Positions 26,856 to 36,077 of a stretch of 64,000 nucleotides of DNA are shown here, in pieces. The translations under genes were made by a program, and so were the position numbers. This stretch comes from Prosthecodimorpha staleyi (lineage in GTDB: Bacteria > Pseudomonadota > Alphaproteobacteria > Rhizobiales > Ancalomicrobiaceae): positions 402,996 to 466,995 of the forward strand of contig NZ_JAHHZF010000005.1 of the NCBI RefSeq assembly GCF_018729455.1, read 5' to 3'. The notes under the pieces are model-generated. The model saw nothing but the letters and a program-made list of their open reading frames with translations, did no database searches and was not told where the DNA came from. The stretch's first letter is position 1. Each line of letters begins with the position of its first letter.

Positions 26856-27703
26856 TCCAGGCCCGGCACGCCCTCCTGATCCTGGCCCCGCTCGGCCTCG
26901 TCCTGGCGGCCTTCTTCCTGGTGCCGGTGCTGATGCTGCTGCCGACCAGCTTCGGCAGCTACGTGCCCGGGTCCGGCATCGCCAAGGGCGTCTGGACGCT
27001 GGAGAACTATCTGCGCATCGCCACCGACGACTACTACCGCGAGGTGATCTGGCGCACCCTCGGGCTCGGACTCGGCGTGTCGCTCGCCAGCCTGATCCTC
27101 GGCTATCCGGTCGCCTGGCTGATCGCGCGTGGCCCGGAAACGTGGCGTGTGCCGCTGATCCTGCTGGTCGTCTTCCCGATGCTGCTCAATCTCGTCGTCC
27201 GCTCCTTCGGCTGGATCGTGCTCCTCGCCAACCGCGGCCTCGTCAACACTCTCCTGATGCAGCTCGGCCTGATCTCCGCCCCGATCAAGCTGATGTTCAA
27301 CCTGACCGGCGTGATGATCGGCCTGACCCACATCTATCTGCCCTTCATGGTGCTGATGCTGGTCGCCGCGATCCGCAACATCCCGCGCGACGTGGAGGCC
27401 GCCGCCGCCACGCTCGGCTCGAGCCGCGCCCATGTCTTCTTTTCGGTGACGCTGCCGCTGTCGGCGCCCGGCATCCTGGCCGGGTCGATCCTGGTCTTCG
27501 TCCTGACCATCAGCGCGCTGGTCACGCCGCGGATGCTCGGCGGGCCGACCTACAAGGTCATGGCGACGCTGATCTACGACGAATATGTGCAACTGCTCGA
27601 TTGGCCGAGCGGATCGGCGCTGTCCTTCGCGCTGGCCCTGATGGCGATCGGCATCATCTGGGCGTCGAGCCGGCTGGCGCGGCGCTGGGCGGGCATGGCA
27701 TGA
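26852..27703 (+). CDS. ABC transporter permease (PotB-like)
   Basis: A 283-residue inner-membrane subunit with about six helices and the EAA loop motif DVEAAAATLGSSRAHVFFSVTLP that contacts the ATPase. It overlaps both neighbours by 4 bp. Together with the next gene it forms the heterodimeric channel of the importer. Confidence 0.95.
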   Translation: MIQARHALLILAPLGLVLAAFFLVPVLMLLPTSFGSYVPGSGIAKGVWTLENYLRIATDDYYREVIWRTLGLGLGVSLASLILGYPVAWLIARGPETWRVPLILLVVFPMLLNLVVRSFGWIVLLANRGLVNTLLMQLGLISAPIKLMFNLTGVMIGLTHIYLPFMVLMLVAAIRNIPRDVEAAAATLGSSRAHVFFSVTLPLSAPGILAGSILVFVLTISALVTPRMLGGPTYKVMATLIYDEYVQLLDWPSGSALSFALALMAIGIIWASSRLARRWAGMA

Positions 27704-28497
27704 GCGACGGCGCCGACCACCGCCCCGGACGGGCCGTGACCACGGCGGCCATCGCCGTGCTGGTCTTCCTGCAGATCCCCGTGCTGGTGGTCGTGCTGGC
27801 GGCCTTCTCGACCACCTCCTACCTGACCATCCCGCCCAAGGGCCTGACGCTCGCCTGGTTCGGCAAGGTGCTGGCCGATCCGACCTATCTGGCGGCGATC
27901 CGGATGAGCCTGATCCTCGCCTTCGGGTCCACGCTGGTCTCCACCGTGCTCGGCGTCGCCGCCGCCTATGCCCTGTTCCGGCGCACCCTGCCCGGCTCGG
28001 AGGCGATCATCGCCTTCCTGATGGCGCCGCTGGTCATGCCCGCGGTGGTGGTCGGCGTCGCGCTGCTGCAGTTCTTCAGCCTGACCGGCCTGCGCGGCAC
28101 CCTGTTCGGGCTGCTGATGGCCCATGTGGTCATCACCGTGCCCTATATCGTGCGCTCCGCCCTGGCGAGCCTCGCCGGCCTCGACGGCGCGCTGGAGGAG
28201 GCGGCCCGGGTGCTCGGCGCGACCGGCCTGGAGGCGTTCCGGCTGGTGACGCTGCCGCTGATCCTGCCCGGCGTGGTCGCCGGCGCCCTGTTCGCCTTCA
28301 TCACCTCGCTCGACAACGTGCCGGTCACCATCTTCCTGATCGGCGCCAACCAGACCACCCTGCCGGTGCTGATCTTCTCCTCCGTCGAGATGGGCATCGA
28401 CCCGAGCGTCGCGGCCGTCTCCACGCTTCTGATCCTCGCCACCGCGATCGTCCTCATCCTGGCGGAGCGCCGCTTCCGCCTGCATCGCTTCGTCTGA
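27700..28497 (+). CDS. ABC transporter permease (PotC-like)
   Basis: A 265-residue second permease with six predicted helices and an EAA loop (LEEAARVLGATGLEAFRLVT). The ATG at 27700 overlaps the previous stop as ATGA. Fourth component of the spermidine/putrescine-type importer. Confidence 0.95.
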   Translation: MSDGADHRPGRAVTTAAIAVLVFLQIPVLVVVLAAFSTTSYLTIPPKGLTLAWFGKVLADPTYLAAIRMSLILAFGSTLVSTVLGVAAAYALFRRTLPGSEAIIAFLMAPLVMPAVVVGVALLQFFSLTGLRGTLFGLLMAHVVITVPYIVRSALASLAGLDGALEEAARVLGATGLEAFRLVTLPLILPGVVAGALFAFITSLDNVPVTIFLIGANQTTLPVLIFSSVEMGIDPSVAAVSTLLILATAIVLILAERRFRLHRFV

Positions 28498-28511
28498 AGA
28501 AAGCTCGCGCC

Positions 28512-29345
28512 ATGCCGCTGACCAGCAAGGGTTTTCCCCTCTTCCTCACATTCGATCTCGACGCCGAGACGATGTGGACCGCGCGCGATCCGGCCTATGC
28601 CAACCGGCCGATCCTGATGTCGCAGGGCGCCTATGGCTGGAAGGTCGGCACCGGCCGCATCCTGGACCTGCTCGACCGCTACGGCATCAAGTCGACCTTC
28701 TTCGTGCCCGGCCTGGTGATCGACCAGCGCGAGGCGCTGATCGAAGAGATCCTGCGTCGCGGCCACGAACTGGCCCATCACAGCTACAGCCACGCCTGGA
28801 TCCTGAGCCTGACGCCCGAGCAGGAGCGCGAGGAGATGGAGCGCGGCTGGCAGTCGATCAAGCGGGTCAGCGGCAGGGCCCCGCGCGGCTGGCGCTCGCC
28901 GGCGGCCGAGATCAGCCCGATCACCATGCCGATGCTGGTCGAATACGGCTTCGACTATTCGTCGAACTTCTTCGACGACGATTCCCCCTACCTGCACACC
29001 GTCGAGGGCCGCGAGACCAGGCTGGTCGAACTGCCGTTCCGCTGGGTGCTCGACGACGCGCCCTTCTTCCAATACTCGATCGTGCTGCCCGGCCGCACCA
29101 TGCAGGCGCCCTCGGCGCTCCTGGAGGCCTGGAAGTCCGAATTCGACGTACTCCATGCCGAGGACCGCATGATGATGGTCGGCATGCACCCGCAGATCAT
29201 CGGCCAGCCGTCGCGCCTGAAGGTGCTCGAGGCCTTCATCCAGTATGCGCTCGGCCATTCCGGCGTCTGGATCGGCCGCTGCGACGAGATGGTCGAAGAC
29301 ATGCGCCCGGGCCTCGAACGGGCGCGCGCCGAGGCCCGCCGGTGA
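28512..29345 (+). CDS. Polysaccharide deacetylase-fold (NodB homology) hydrolase
   Basis: A 277-residue protein with the metal-dependent deacetylase fold: LTFDLDAETMW as motif 1 and HHSYSHAW as motif 2, giving the H90-x3-H94 metal pair. GWRSPAAEIS (motif 3) and MMMVGMHPQIIG (motif 5) follow. No signal peptide, so it acts in the cytoplasm, as in the PuuE/HpPgdA-like branch that hydrolyses small amides or cyclic ureides rather than cell-wall glycans. Placed 14 bp after the permease and overlapping the next SDR by 4 bp, so it probably acts on the imported compound. Confidence 0.88.
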   Translation: MPLTSKGFPLFLTFDLDAETMWTARDPAYANRPILMSQGAYGWKVGTGRILDLLDRYGIKSTFFVPGLVIDQREALIEEILRRGHELAHHSYSHAWILSLTPEQEREEMERGWQSIKRVSGRAPRGWRSPAAEISPITMPMLVEYGFDYSSNFFDDDSPYLHTVEGRETRLVELPFRWVLDDAPFFQYSIVLPGRTMQAPSALLEAWKSEFDVLHAEDRMMMVGMHPQIIGQPSRLKVLEAFIQYALGHSGVWIGRCDEMVEDMRPGLERARAEARR

Positions 29346-30133
29346 GCCCGCCGCTGGCCGGCCCCCATGTGGTGACCCTGCCGTTTGCCGACCGGCGCAT
29401 CCTGGTTGCCGGCGCCGCCAAGGGCATCGGCCGCGCCACGGTCGCCCGCCTCGCCGCCGAAGGTGCCGCCGTCGCGGCCCTCGACCGCGATGCCGCCGCA
29501 CTGGCCGACCTCGCCGCCGCCCTGCCCGGCAACGCGCTCGTCACCGTGGTCGCCGACGTGACCGACACGGCCGCCGTGCAGTCTGCCGTGGCGGAGGCCG
29601 CGTCCCGGCTCGGCGGCCTCGACGGGCTGGTCAACGCGGCCGGCATCGATCTGGTCGCCCCGATCGGCGCCATGTCGCCCGCCGACTGGGCGCGCGTGAT
29701 GGCCGTCAACCTGACCGGACCGATGACCGTGATGCAGGCGGCATGGCCGCATCTGGCGGCGGCCGGCGGTGCGACCATCGTCAACGTCTCCTCCGCGGCC
29801 GGCCTCGCGCCGCTGAAACACCGCACCGCCTACTGCGCCTCGAAGGCCGGCCTGCAGATGGCCTCCAAGGCGCTCGCCCTGGAGGCGGCCGGCTTCGGCA
29901 TCCGCGTCAACGTGGTCTGCCCCGGAGCCGTCGACACCGACCTGTTCCGCTCCAGCCTCGACGGCGCCGCCGATCCGGAGGCCGCGCTGGAGGCCGTCAA
30001 GGCGCGCTATGCGCTCGAACGGATCGCCAGCCCGGACGAGATCGCCGCCGCCATCGTCTGGCTGAGTGGACCGGACTCCTCCTTCGTCACCGGCATCGCC
30101 ATGGCGGTCGACGGCGGCCGCAGCTTCCATTGA
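29342..30133 (+). CDS. SDR-family oxidoreductase
   Basis: A 263-residue classical SDR: ILVAGAAKGIGRATVARL for cofactor binding, VNAAGIDLVAPIG, SSAAGLAPLKHRTAYCASKA with the Ser-Tyr-Lys triad, and the closing FVTGIAMAVDGGRSFH. The GTG start at 29342 overlaps the deacetylase stop as GTGA, so it belongs to the importer operon. It should oxidise or reduce a catabolic intermediate; substrate unknown. Confidence 0.9.
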   Translation: MSPPLAGPHVVTLPFADRRILVAGAAKGIGRATVARLAAEGAAVAALDRDAAALADLAAALPGNALVTVVADVTDTAAVQSAVAEAASRLGGLDGLVNAAGIDLVAPIGAMSPADWARVMAVNLTGPMTVMQAAWPHLAAAGGATIVNVSSAAGLAPLKHRTAYCASKAGLQMASKALALEAAGFGIRVNVVCPGAVDTDLFRSSLDGAADPEAALEAVKARYALERIASPDEIAAAIVWLSGPDSSFVTGIAMAVDGGRSFH

Positions 30134-30144
30134 GGGATCGAGCC

Positions 30145-30900
30145 ATGGGCGAGGCCCGCTTCTCCGGCAAGGTCGCCATCGTCACCGGCGGCGCCAACGG
30201 CATCGGCGCGGCGACGGCCCGCCGATTCCTGGCCGAAGGCGCGCGCGTCGCGCTGATCGACCGGGAAGAGATCGAATTTGCCGCCGCATTGGCGCCGGAT
30301 GAGCGCGCCCGGCTGCTTGCCGTCGCCGGCGACTGCACGGATGCCGACACGCTGACCGCCTTCCACGCGCAGGCCGAGGCGGCCCTCGGACCGGTCGACA
30401 TCCTGTTCAACAATGTCGGCCAGAGCGGGCGCGAACGCGCCGCGCCGTTCCACGAGTCCGACGAGGCGGTTTGGCGCTTCGTGCTGGAGGTCTCGCTGTT
30501 CACGACCCTGCGCATGGCCCGGCTGGTCGTGCCGGGCATGCGGGCGCGCGGAGCCGGGCGGATCGTCAACATGTCGAGCGACGCGGCGCTGGTCGGCGAT
30601 GCCGGCCTCGCCGACTATGCCGCCGCCAAGATGGGCATCGTCGGCTTCACCCGCTCGCTGGCGCGGGAGACCGCCGCCTTCGGCATCACCGTCAACGCGG
30701 TCGCGCCCGGCGCGATCCGGACGCGGGCGCATGACCAGCTGACGCCGGCCGTGCTCGACCGGATCAAGGCCGGCACCCCGGCCGGCTTCATCGCCGAACC
30801 GGAGGATGTCGCCGGCTGCGTCGCCTTCCTGGCGAGCGACGACGCCCGCTACATCACCGGCCAGACGCTCGCCATCGACGGCGGCCGCTGGATGCTCTGA
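30145..30900 (+). CDS. SDR-family oxidoreductase
   Basis: A 251-residue SDR distinct from its upstream neighbour: VAIVTGGANGIGAATARRFL, FNNVGQSGRERAAP, MSSDAALVGDAGLADYAAAK (catalytic Ser, Tyr, Lys) and ITGQTLAIDGGRWML. Only 11 bp after the previous SDR and before a strong stem-loop, so it is probably the last gene of the main operon. Two consecutive SDRs suggest two oxidation steps on the imported molecule. Confidence 0.9.
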   Translation: MGEARFSGKVAIVTGGANGIGAATARRFLAEGARVALIDREEIEFAAALAPDERARLLAVAGDCTDADTLTAFHAQAEAALGPVDILFNNVGQSGRERAAPFHESDEAVWRFVLEVSLFTTLRMARLVVPGMRARGAGRIVNMSSDAALVGDAGLADYAAAKMGIVGFTRSLARETAAFGITVNAVAPGAIRTRAHDQLTPAVLDRIKAGTPAGFIAEPEDVAGCVAFLASDDARYITGQTLAIDGGRWML

Positions 30901-30910
30901 CCGCACGCTC

Positions 30911-30955
30911 GAGCCCGTCCCGTCCGGATCGACGCGACCCGGACGGGACGGGCTC
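30911..30955 (+). terminator. Long stem-loop after the importer/SDR operon
   Basis: Perfect 17-bp stem, left arm GAGCCCGTCCCGTCCGG at 30911-30927 and its complement at 30939-30955, with an 11-nt loop. No U tract, but position after the last SDR fits a terminator. The right arm abuts the dispersed repeat at 30951-31018. Confidence 0.65.
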
Positions 30956-31018
30956 AAGCTATTGATCCAGTGGCATTCCCTTGTCGATCGGATGAATCCA
31001 TCCGATCGGGAAATGCTC
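30951..31018 (-). repeat. Dispersed palindromic repeat, copy A
   Basis: Read on the minus strand it starts GAGCATTTCCCGATCGGATG and runs through a CATCCGATCG inverted arm to CTTGAGCC, 68 bp. The element at 47135-47201 has the same ends, the same hairpin and the same spacing. Such short intergenic palindromes are common in Hyphomicrobiales genomes. Confidence 0.75.
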
Positions 31019-31037
31019 TCGCACCCCGGGGACGCGC

Positions 31038-32432
31038 ATGACCGACATCGCCGATCTCACCGCCGTCGCGCTCGCCGAGGCCATCCGGACCCGCACCGTC
31101 TCGCCGGTCGAGGCGGTCGAGGCCGCGCTCGCCCGCATCGCAGCCGGGGCCGATCTCAACGCCTTCATGGCCATCCCGGCGGCGCGGGCGCGCGCCGAGG
31201 CACGAGCCGCGGAGGCGCGGCTCAAGGCCGGCGAGCCGGCCCGACCCCTCGAAGGAATTCCTTTTTCGGTCAAGGACCTGACCCTGACCGAAGGGGTCGA
31301 GACCAGCCAGGGCTCGGCGCTCTTCGCCGGCACCATCCCGCGCGCCGATGCGGTCGCGGTGGCGCGGGCGCGGGCGGCCGGCGCGATCCTGATCGGCAAG
31401 ACGACGACCCCGGAATTCGGCCACAAGCCCTTCACCGAGGGCCCGCATTTCGGCCGCACGCTCAATCCCCGGAGCCGGGCGCATACCTGCGGCGGCTCCT
31501 CCGGCGGTGCCGCCGTCGCGGTGGCGACCGGCATGGGGCCGCTGGCACTCGGCACCGACGGCGGCGGGTCGATCCGCATTCCGGCGTCCTGCTGCGGGGT
31601 GGTCGGCCTGAAGGCGACGCTCGGCGCCATCCCCAACCTGCAGGCACCCGACCTGTTCGGCGCCAATTCCTATGTCGGCCCGATGGCGCGCACCGTCGCC
31701 GACACGCGGCTTCTGTTCGAGGCCATCGCCGGCCCGGACCGGCGCGATCCCTACGGCCAGTCAGTGCCCGGCCCCGGTCCGCGGCTCGCCGCCGGCGACC
31801 GGCCGCGCCTCGCGCTCCTGATGCGTTGCGGCAATCTCCTCGATCCCGAGGTCGAGGATGCGGTCGATGCCGCCATGCGGCGGGCCGAAGGGCTCGGCTT
31901 CGTCGTCGAGCCGATCGAGCTCGATCTTGCCGCCCTGGAACCGGCCTTCCTGGTCTTCCTGCGCTCGCTGCTGCTCGCCCGCCTCGGCCGGGCCGCCGCG
32001 GCGACGCCCGAGAAGCTCGATCCGACGCTCCTGGCGACGATCGAGGCGGGCCGGGCCTATTCGGCCGCCGATCTCGCCGAGGCCCAGTTCGCCCGCACGG
32101 CGACGTTCGAGGCCGTGCAGTCGATCCTCGCACGCTTCGATGCCATCGCGTCGCCGACCCTGTCGGCCCCGGCGCTGCCCGTCGGTCTCGATCCGCTCGG
32201 CCGCATCGCCATCGACGGTCGCGATGCCGGCACCATCCGCGGCGCCTGGTACCCCTACACCTACCCGTTCAACCTGACCGGCCATCCGGCCATCTCGATC
32301 CCCTGCGGCCGCTCGAAGGACAGCCTGCCGATCGGCCTGCAACTGGTCGCCGCCTGGCACCACGATCGCTACCTGCTCGACCTCGCCGCCGCGCTGGAGG
32401 AGGACGGTGCCGGCATCTGCGCGCCGGTCTGA
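31038..32432 (+). CDS. Amidase (amidase signature family)
   Basis: A 464-residue hydrolase with the Ser-cisSer-Lys triad: FSVKDLTLTEGVET (K79), CGGSSGGAAVAVATG (cis-Ser S154) and GTDGGGSIRIPASCCG (nucleophile S178). It would release ammonia or an amine from an amide. It lies 137 bp downstream of the SDRs, after a terminator-like hairpin and a repeat, so it may have its own promoter, but its activity fits the same catabolic route. GGGGAC precedes the ATG. Confidence 0.92.
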   Translation: MTDIADLTAVALAEAIRTRTVSPVEAVEAALARIAAGADLNAFMAIPAARARAEARAAEARLKAGEPARPLEGIPFSVKDLTLTEGVETSQGSALFAGTIPRADAVAVARARAAGAILIGKTTTPEFGHKPFTEGPHFGRTLNPRSRAHTCGGSSGGAAVAVATGMGPLALGTDGGGSIRIPASCCGVVGLKATLGAIPNLQAPDLFGANSYVGPMARTVADTRLLFEAIAGPDRRDPYGQSVPGPGPRLAAGDRPRLALLMRCGNLLDPEVEDAVDAAMRRAEGLGFVVEPIELDLAALEPAFLVFLRSLLLARLGRAAAATPEKLDPTLLATIEAGRAYSAADLAEAQFARTATFEAVQSILARFDAIASPTLSAPALPVGLDPLGRIAIDGRDAGTIRGAWYPYTYPFNLTGHPAISIPCGRSKDSLPIGLQLVAAWHHDRYLLDLAAALEEDGAGICAPV

Positions 32433-32492
32433 ACGGATCGCCGGCCTGCCGTCCGGGCGGGCTCGCGCAGCATCCCGCGGCTGGCCGGTTGG

Positions 32493-33773
32493 TCAGGGCA
32501 CCAGCGCCCGCAGGGCCTGCTCGAATCCGTCGATGATCGCCGTGCGATCCCAGCGCGCCTCGGCACGGCGGCGGGCCTCGGCGGCATAGCCGGCCCAGGC
32601 GACCGGATCGTCCAGCAGGCGCTCGATCGCGCCCGCAAAGGCATGCTCGTCCTCGGGCGCGACCACGAGCCCGCAGCCCTCGACCTCGGCGGCAAGCCCG
32701 GTGCCCGGATCGGCCGTGGCGACGACGGGCCGGCCGGACGCGAGCATGTTGGTCAGCTTGGACGGCAGCACCAGATCGGCCGCGCCGGCGCGCTGCGGCA
32801 GCAGGTGCACGGTGGCGAGCCCGACCAGGTCGCCAAGCCGCTCCTTCGGCTGCAGCGGGCGAAAGACGACATTGCCGAGCCCGGCCGCCGACTGGCGCAG
32901 CGGCTCAAGGTTCGGCCCGTCGCCGCAGATGACGAAGGTCAGGTCCCGGCGATGCGCCAGCCGCCGCGCCGCGCCGACAACGATCTCGATGCCTTGCTTG
33001 TTGGCGATGTTGCCCGAATAGAGCGCGACATGTTCGGTCGCGATGCCCCATTCGGCCCGGAACGGCGACGGACCGGCGAGCGGCCGCACGGCCTCGATGT
33101 CGGCCCAATTGCGGAACTCCACAACGCGTTCCGGCGCGACGCCCTTGGCGATGCAGCGCCGGCACATGGCCGGCGAGATCGAGCTGACGCGGTCGAAGCC
33201 GGCGAGGACCCGGCCTTCGAAGGCAGCGGCCATCCGGGCCAGCCGCCCGCCGCCGACGAGACCGGTCGCCACCGCCGCCTCGACCTCGAAATCCTGAATA
33301 TGCAGCCACGACCGCGCGCCGGCGAGCCGCGCGGCTGCCCGGGCGACCGGCGCGGCGATCAGCGAGGGCGCGGCGGTGAATACGAGATCGGGCCGGAACC
33401 GCCGCGCCGCGGCCAGCATCGGCCACAAAGCGGAAGCGGCGAAGCTCATGTGATGCAGGATGCGCCGCGCCCCGCTCGGCCGCGCCGGCACATAATGGGC
33501 GACGCGTGTGATCGCGACGCCGGCCTCGCTGGTCTGCCGCCGCCAGCCGCCGCGAAACGGCGCCGGCACCGACCAGGCCGGATAGTAGGGCTTGCCGGCG
33601 ACGACCGCGACCTGATGCCCGCGCGCGACCAGGGCCTCGGCGAGGCCGGTCGTATAGACGGCGATGCCGACCGGTTCCGGGGCATAGTTGAGGCCGAGCA
33701 TGAGAATGCGCAGGGGCCGGCCGGTCCCCACGCCTGCGCCCGCCCGCCCGCCGGGTATCGCCCTGCCCGTCAT
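32493..33773 (-). CDS. Glycosyltransferase, WcaI-like
   Basis: A 426-residue GT-B-fold family 4 type transferase. LRILMLGLNYAPEPVGIAVY at the start and GIEIVVGAARRLAHRRDLTF, CGDGPNLEPLRQ, QRAGAADLVLPSKLTNMLAS with the GT4 E/D-x7-E-like region are typical of WcaI proteins of colanic-acid-like polysaccharide pathways. It would add a sugar, plausibly fucose, to a lipid-linked repeat. The ATG at 33773 has GAGGCGAC upstream. It lies 160 bp downstream of gmd on the same strand, probably in one transcription unit. Confidence 0.88.
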   Translation of the reverse strand: MTGRAIPGGRAGAGVGTGRPLRILMLGLNYAPEPVGIAVYTTGLAEALVARGHQVAVVAGKPYYPAWSVPAPFRGGWRRQTSEAGVAITRVAHYVPARPSGARRILHHMSFAASALWPMLAAARRFRPDLVFTAAPSLIAAPVARAAARLAGARSWLHIQDFEVEAAVATGLVGGGRLARMAAAFEGRVLAGFDRVSSISPAMCRRCIAKGVAPERVVEFRNWADIEAVRPLAGPSPFRAEWGIATEHVALYSGNIANKQGIEIVVGAARRLAHRRDLTFVICGDGPNLEPLRQSAAGLGNVVFRPLQPKERLGDLVGLATVHLLPQRAGAADLVLPSKLTNMLASGRPVVATADPGTGLAAEVEGCGLVVAPEDEHAFAGAIERLLDDPVAWAGYAAEARRRAEARWDRTAIIDGFEQALRALVP

Positions 33774-33933
33774 GTCGCCTCGTCGATGGGTGCGCTGCGC
33801 GTCGATCGGCCGGCGCAGACCTCGAACGTGGCGGACGGGTCATGTCTGCCACATTCAGTAAACTCAAAACGTTTCGGACACGTGGTCGCAGACTGCCGCG
33901 CGTTGCGATGACACGCCCGACGGGTCACGCCGC

Positions 33934-35016
33934 CTAGGCGTCCTTCATGATCGGAGCGGTCTCCATGATGCGCAGGTCCTCCTGCACCATCTCGCGGCAC
34001 AGGGCGCGGACCGGGGTCTCGTGCCGCCAGCCGAGCTTTTCGTGCGCCTTGGTCGGGTCGCCGATCAGCAGTTCGACCTCGGTCGGACGGAAATAGCGCG
34101 GATCGACCTCGACCAGCACGCGGCCGGTGGCGCGATCGATGCCCTGTTCGTCGACGCCCGCACCGCGCCAGTCGAGCGCGATGCCGACATCCTCGAAGGC
34201 CCAGGTGACGAAATCGCGCACGCGGGTGGTCACCCCGGTCGCCAGCACATAGTCGTCGGGCTTGTCCTGCTGCAGCATCATCCACATGCCGCGGACATAT
34301 TCGCGCGCATGGCCCCAGTCGCGCTGGGCATCGAGATTGCCGAGCCACAGCTTCGGCTGCCGGCCGAGCCGGATCGCCGCAGCCGCCCGGGTGATCTTGC
34401 GGGTGACGAAGGTTTCGCCACGCAACGGGCTTTCGTGATTGAACAGGATGCCGTTGGAGGCATGCATGCCGTAGGCTTCGCGGTAGTTGACCACGATCCA
34501 ATAGGCATAGAGCTTTGCCGCGGCATATGGCGAACGCGGATAGAAGGGCGTCGTCTCGCGCTGGGGGACTTCCTGGACGAGGCCATAGAGTTCGGATGTC
34601 GAAGCCTGGTAGAAGCGCGACTTCTGCTCCAGTCCGAGAATGCGGATCGCCTCCAGAAGCCTGAGCGTGCCGATGGCATCGGCATTGGCGGTATATTCCG
34701 GCGTCTCGAAGGATACCTGGACGTGGCTCTGCGCCGCCAGATTGTAGATCTCGTCCGGCTGGCAGTGCTGGACGATCCGGATGAGATTGGTCGAATCCGT
34801 CATGTCACCGTAGTGCATGATGAATTTCGGGCTTTCGACATGCGGATCCTGGTAGATGTGCTCGATCCGGCCGGTATTGAACGAAGACGAACGCCGCTTG
34901 ATGCCGTGGACCGTGTAGCCCTTCGAAAGCAGAAGTTCGGCCAGATAGGCGCCGTCCTGTCCGGTCACCCCGGTGACCAGCGCCACCTTGCCGGTCGATG
35001 CCGTTCGGTCAGTCAT
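33934..35016 (-). CDS. gmd: GDP-mannose 4,6-dehydratase
   Basis: A 360-residue extended SDR that converts GDP-mannose to GDP-4-keto-6-deoxymannose, the substrate of Fcl. Visible motifs: [20 protein letters not shown] for [32 protein letters not shown] with the catalytic Thr/Ser and Glu, and [15 protein letters not shown] with YxxxK. Length is normal. The ATG at 35016 with AGGGGA is chosen over the extended frame to 35097. Gene order gmd then wcaI-like matches a fucose-containing exopolysaccharide pathway; fcl is elsewhere in the window. Confidence 0.96.
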   Translation of the reverse strand: MTDRTASTGKVALVTGVTGQDGAYLAELLLSKGYTVHGIKRRSSSFNTGRIEHIYQDPHVESPKFIMHYGDMTDSTNLIRIVQHCQPDEIYNLAAQSHVQVSFETPEYTANADAIGTLRLLEAIRILGLEQKSRFYQASTSELYGLVQEVPQRETTPFYPRSPYAAAKLYAYWIVVNYREAYGMHASNGILFNHESPLRGETFVTRKITRAAAAIRLGRQPKLWLGNLDAQRDWGHAREYVRGMWMMLQQDKPDDYVLATGVTTRVRDFVTWAFEDVGIALDWRGAGVDEQGIDRATGRVLVEVDPRYFRPTEVELLIGDPTKAHEKLGWRHETPVRALCREMVQEDLRIMETAPIMKDA

Positions 35017-35481
35017 GAAATCCCCTGAACGCAATGGTTCCAACAACGACGGAACTGCGTCCCGTCCAACACAGCCTGGACCATCATCCGAACTCAAGGG
35101 ATCGGATCATGCTCCGCATATTTCCGTTTGCGCAAGCGTCTTCCGATCTGAGCGGGTCGCCCCGATCGGACCTTGCTCGGGCGATACGATCCGACGAATC
35201 GACGAACCGGGCTGCCCGCCCCCAGACCCGGCGGCCGGCATTCCTGGGCCGGACGATAGGCCGGGAGCGTCCGGAACCGCGAGTATATTGGTGCGCAGGG
35301 TTGGGCGATGGCGCCCGTTGGATGGGGATCGGATAGGCTTGTGTGGGGGCGCACGCGCGGCCGGACAGTCAGGCGATTCGCAAGGCCTTGCAGCCGCGGA
35401 GACATTCCAGTTCGGGACCGCAACCGCGCCGTCGCGATCGCCGTCGCACCGAGCGCTCGAAAGCCCGGATGGAGGACAGCC
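35017..35481. other. Divergent intergenic region
   Basis: 465 bp between gmd (minus) and the GFA-type gene (plus). Several short open frames exist on both strands but none has a ribosome site with sensible protein sequence. It must hold both promoters; no clear operator was seen. Confidence 0.5.
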
Positions 35482-35856
35482 ATGTCGAAGCGTTCGGGAC
35501 AATGCCTCTGCGGCCGGGTGAAAGTCTTCGTTCGCGGCGAACCGCTGCGCGTCGGCATCTGCCACTGTTCCGACTGCCGGAAGGAAAGCGGCTCGGCCTT
35601 CACCTTCTATGCGGTCTGGCCACGTCCCGCCTTCGAATGGACGGGTGAAACGGCCGCGTTCCGCGGACAGAATTTCTGCCCATCCTGCGGCTCCCGCCTC
35701 TTCTCGGCCGACTCCGAAGAGGCGGAAATCAAGCTCGGCGTCCTGTCGGACCCGCCCGTCAGGCTCGTCCCGGGCTATGAGCTTTGGATCAAGCGCCGCG
35801 AGCCGTGGCTGAAGCCGATCGAAGGTGCCGAGCAATATGAGGAGGATCGACCGTAA
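35482..35856 (+). CDS. GFA/CENP-V family zinc protein
   Basis: A 124-residue member of the glutathione-dependent formaldehyde-activating (GFA) fold family. The Zn-binding pattern is complete: GQCLCGRVK, ICHCSDCRKESGSAF and FCPSCGSRLFSAD. Members bind two zinc ions; most have no defined reaction. GGAGGAC precedes the ATG at 35482. Monocistronic, unrelated to its neighbours. Confidence 0.88.
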   Translation: MSKRSGQCLCGRVKVFVRGEPLRVGICHCSDCRKESGSAFTFYAVWPRPAFEWTGETAAFRGQNFCPSCGSRLFSADSEEAEIKLGVLSDPPVRLVPGYELWIKRREPWLKPIEGAEQYEEDRP

Positions 35857-36013
35857 TCGACGGAACGCAAAGCCGCGGTCCGCTCGATCGCCCCCCTGAC
35901 AGACCACCGACCGGGCAGTAATAGATTCTCATTGGAGCAATTATAATTCCAAATCCGGCAATGTAATCGCGTGTATTTAGAATTCATCGAAGTATAAATG
36001 ATCGATATATCCA

Positions 36014-36042
36014 TTGACTACTGTCTTTCATTTGGCCTAACT
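36014..36042 (+). promoter_or_regulatory. Candidate promoter of the siderophore-uptake operon
   Basis: TTGACT (36014-36019), 17-bp spacer, CTAACT (36037-36042), about 35 bp before the receptor ATG, in a strongly AT-rich 220-bp region. Iron control (Irr or RirA/Fur-type) is expected, but I cannot find a convincing box. Confidence 0.3.
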
Positions 36043-36077
36043 CCCGTCACAATCCAGGTGACCGGAGGCTGTCATTG

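Noticed and set aside
35975..35999. ATTTA...TAAAT pair upstream of the siderophore receptor as an Irr/Fur box
   Set aside because: Only the outer 5 bp are symmetric and the match to known iron boxes is poor.
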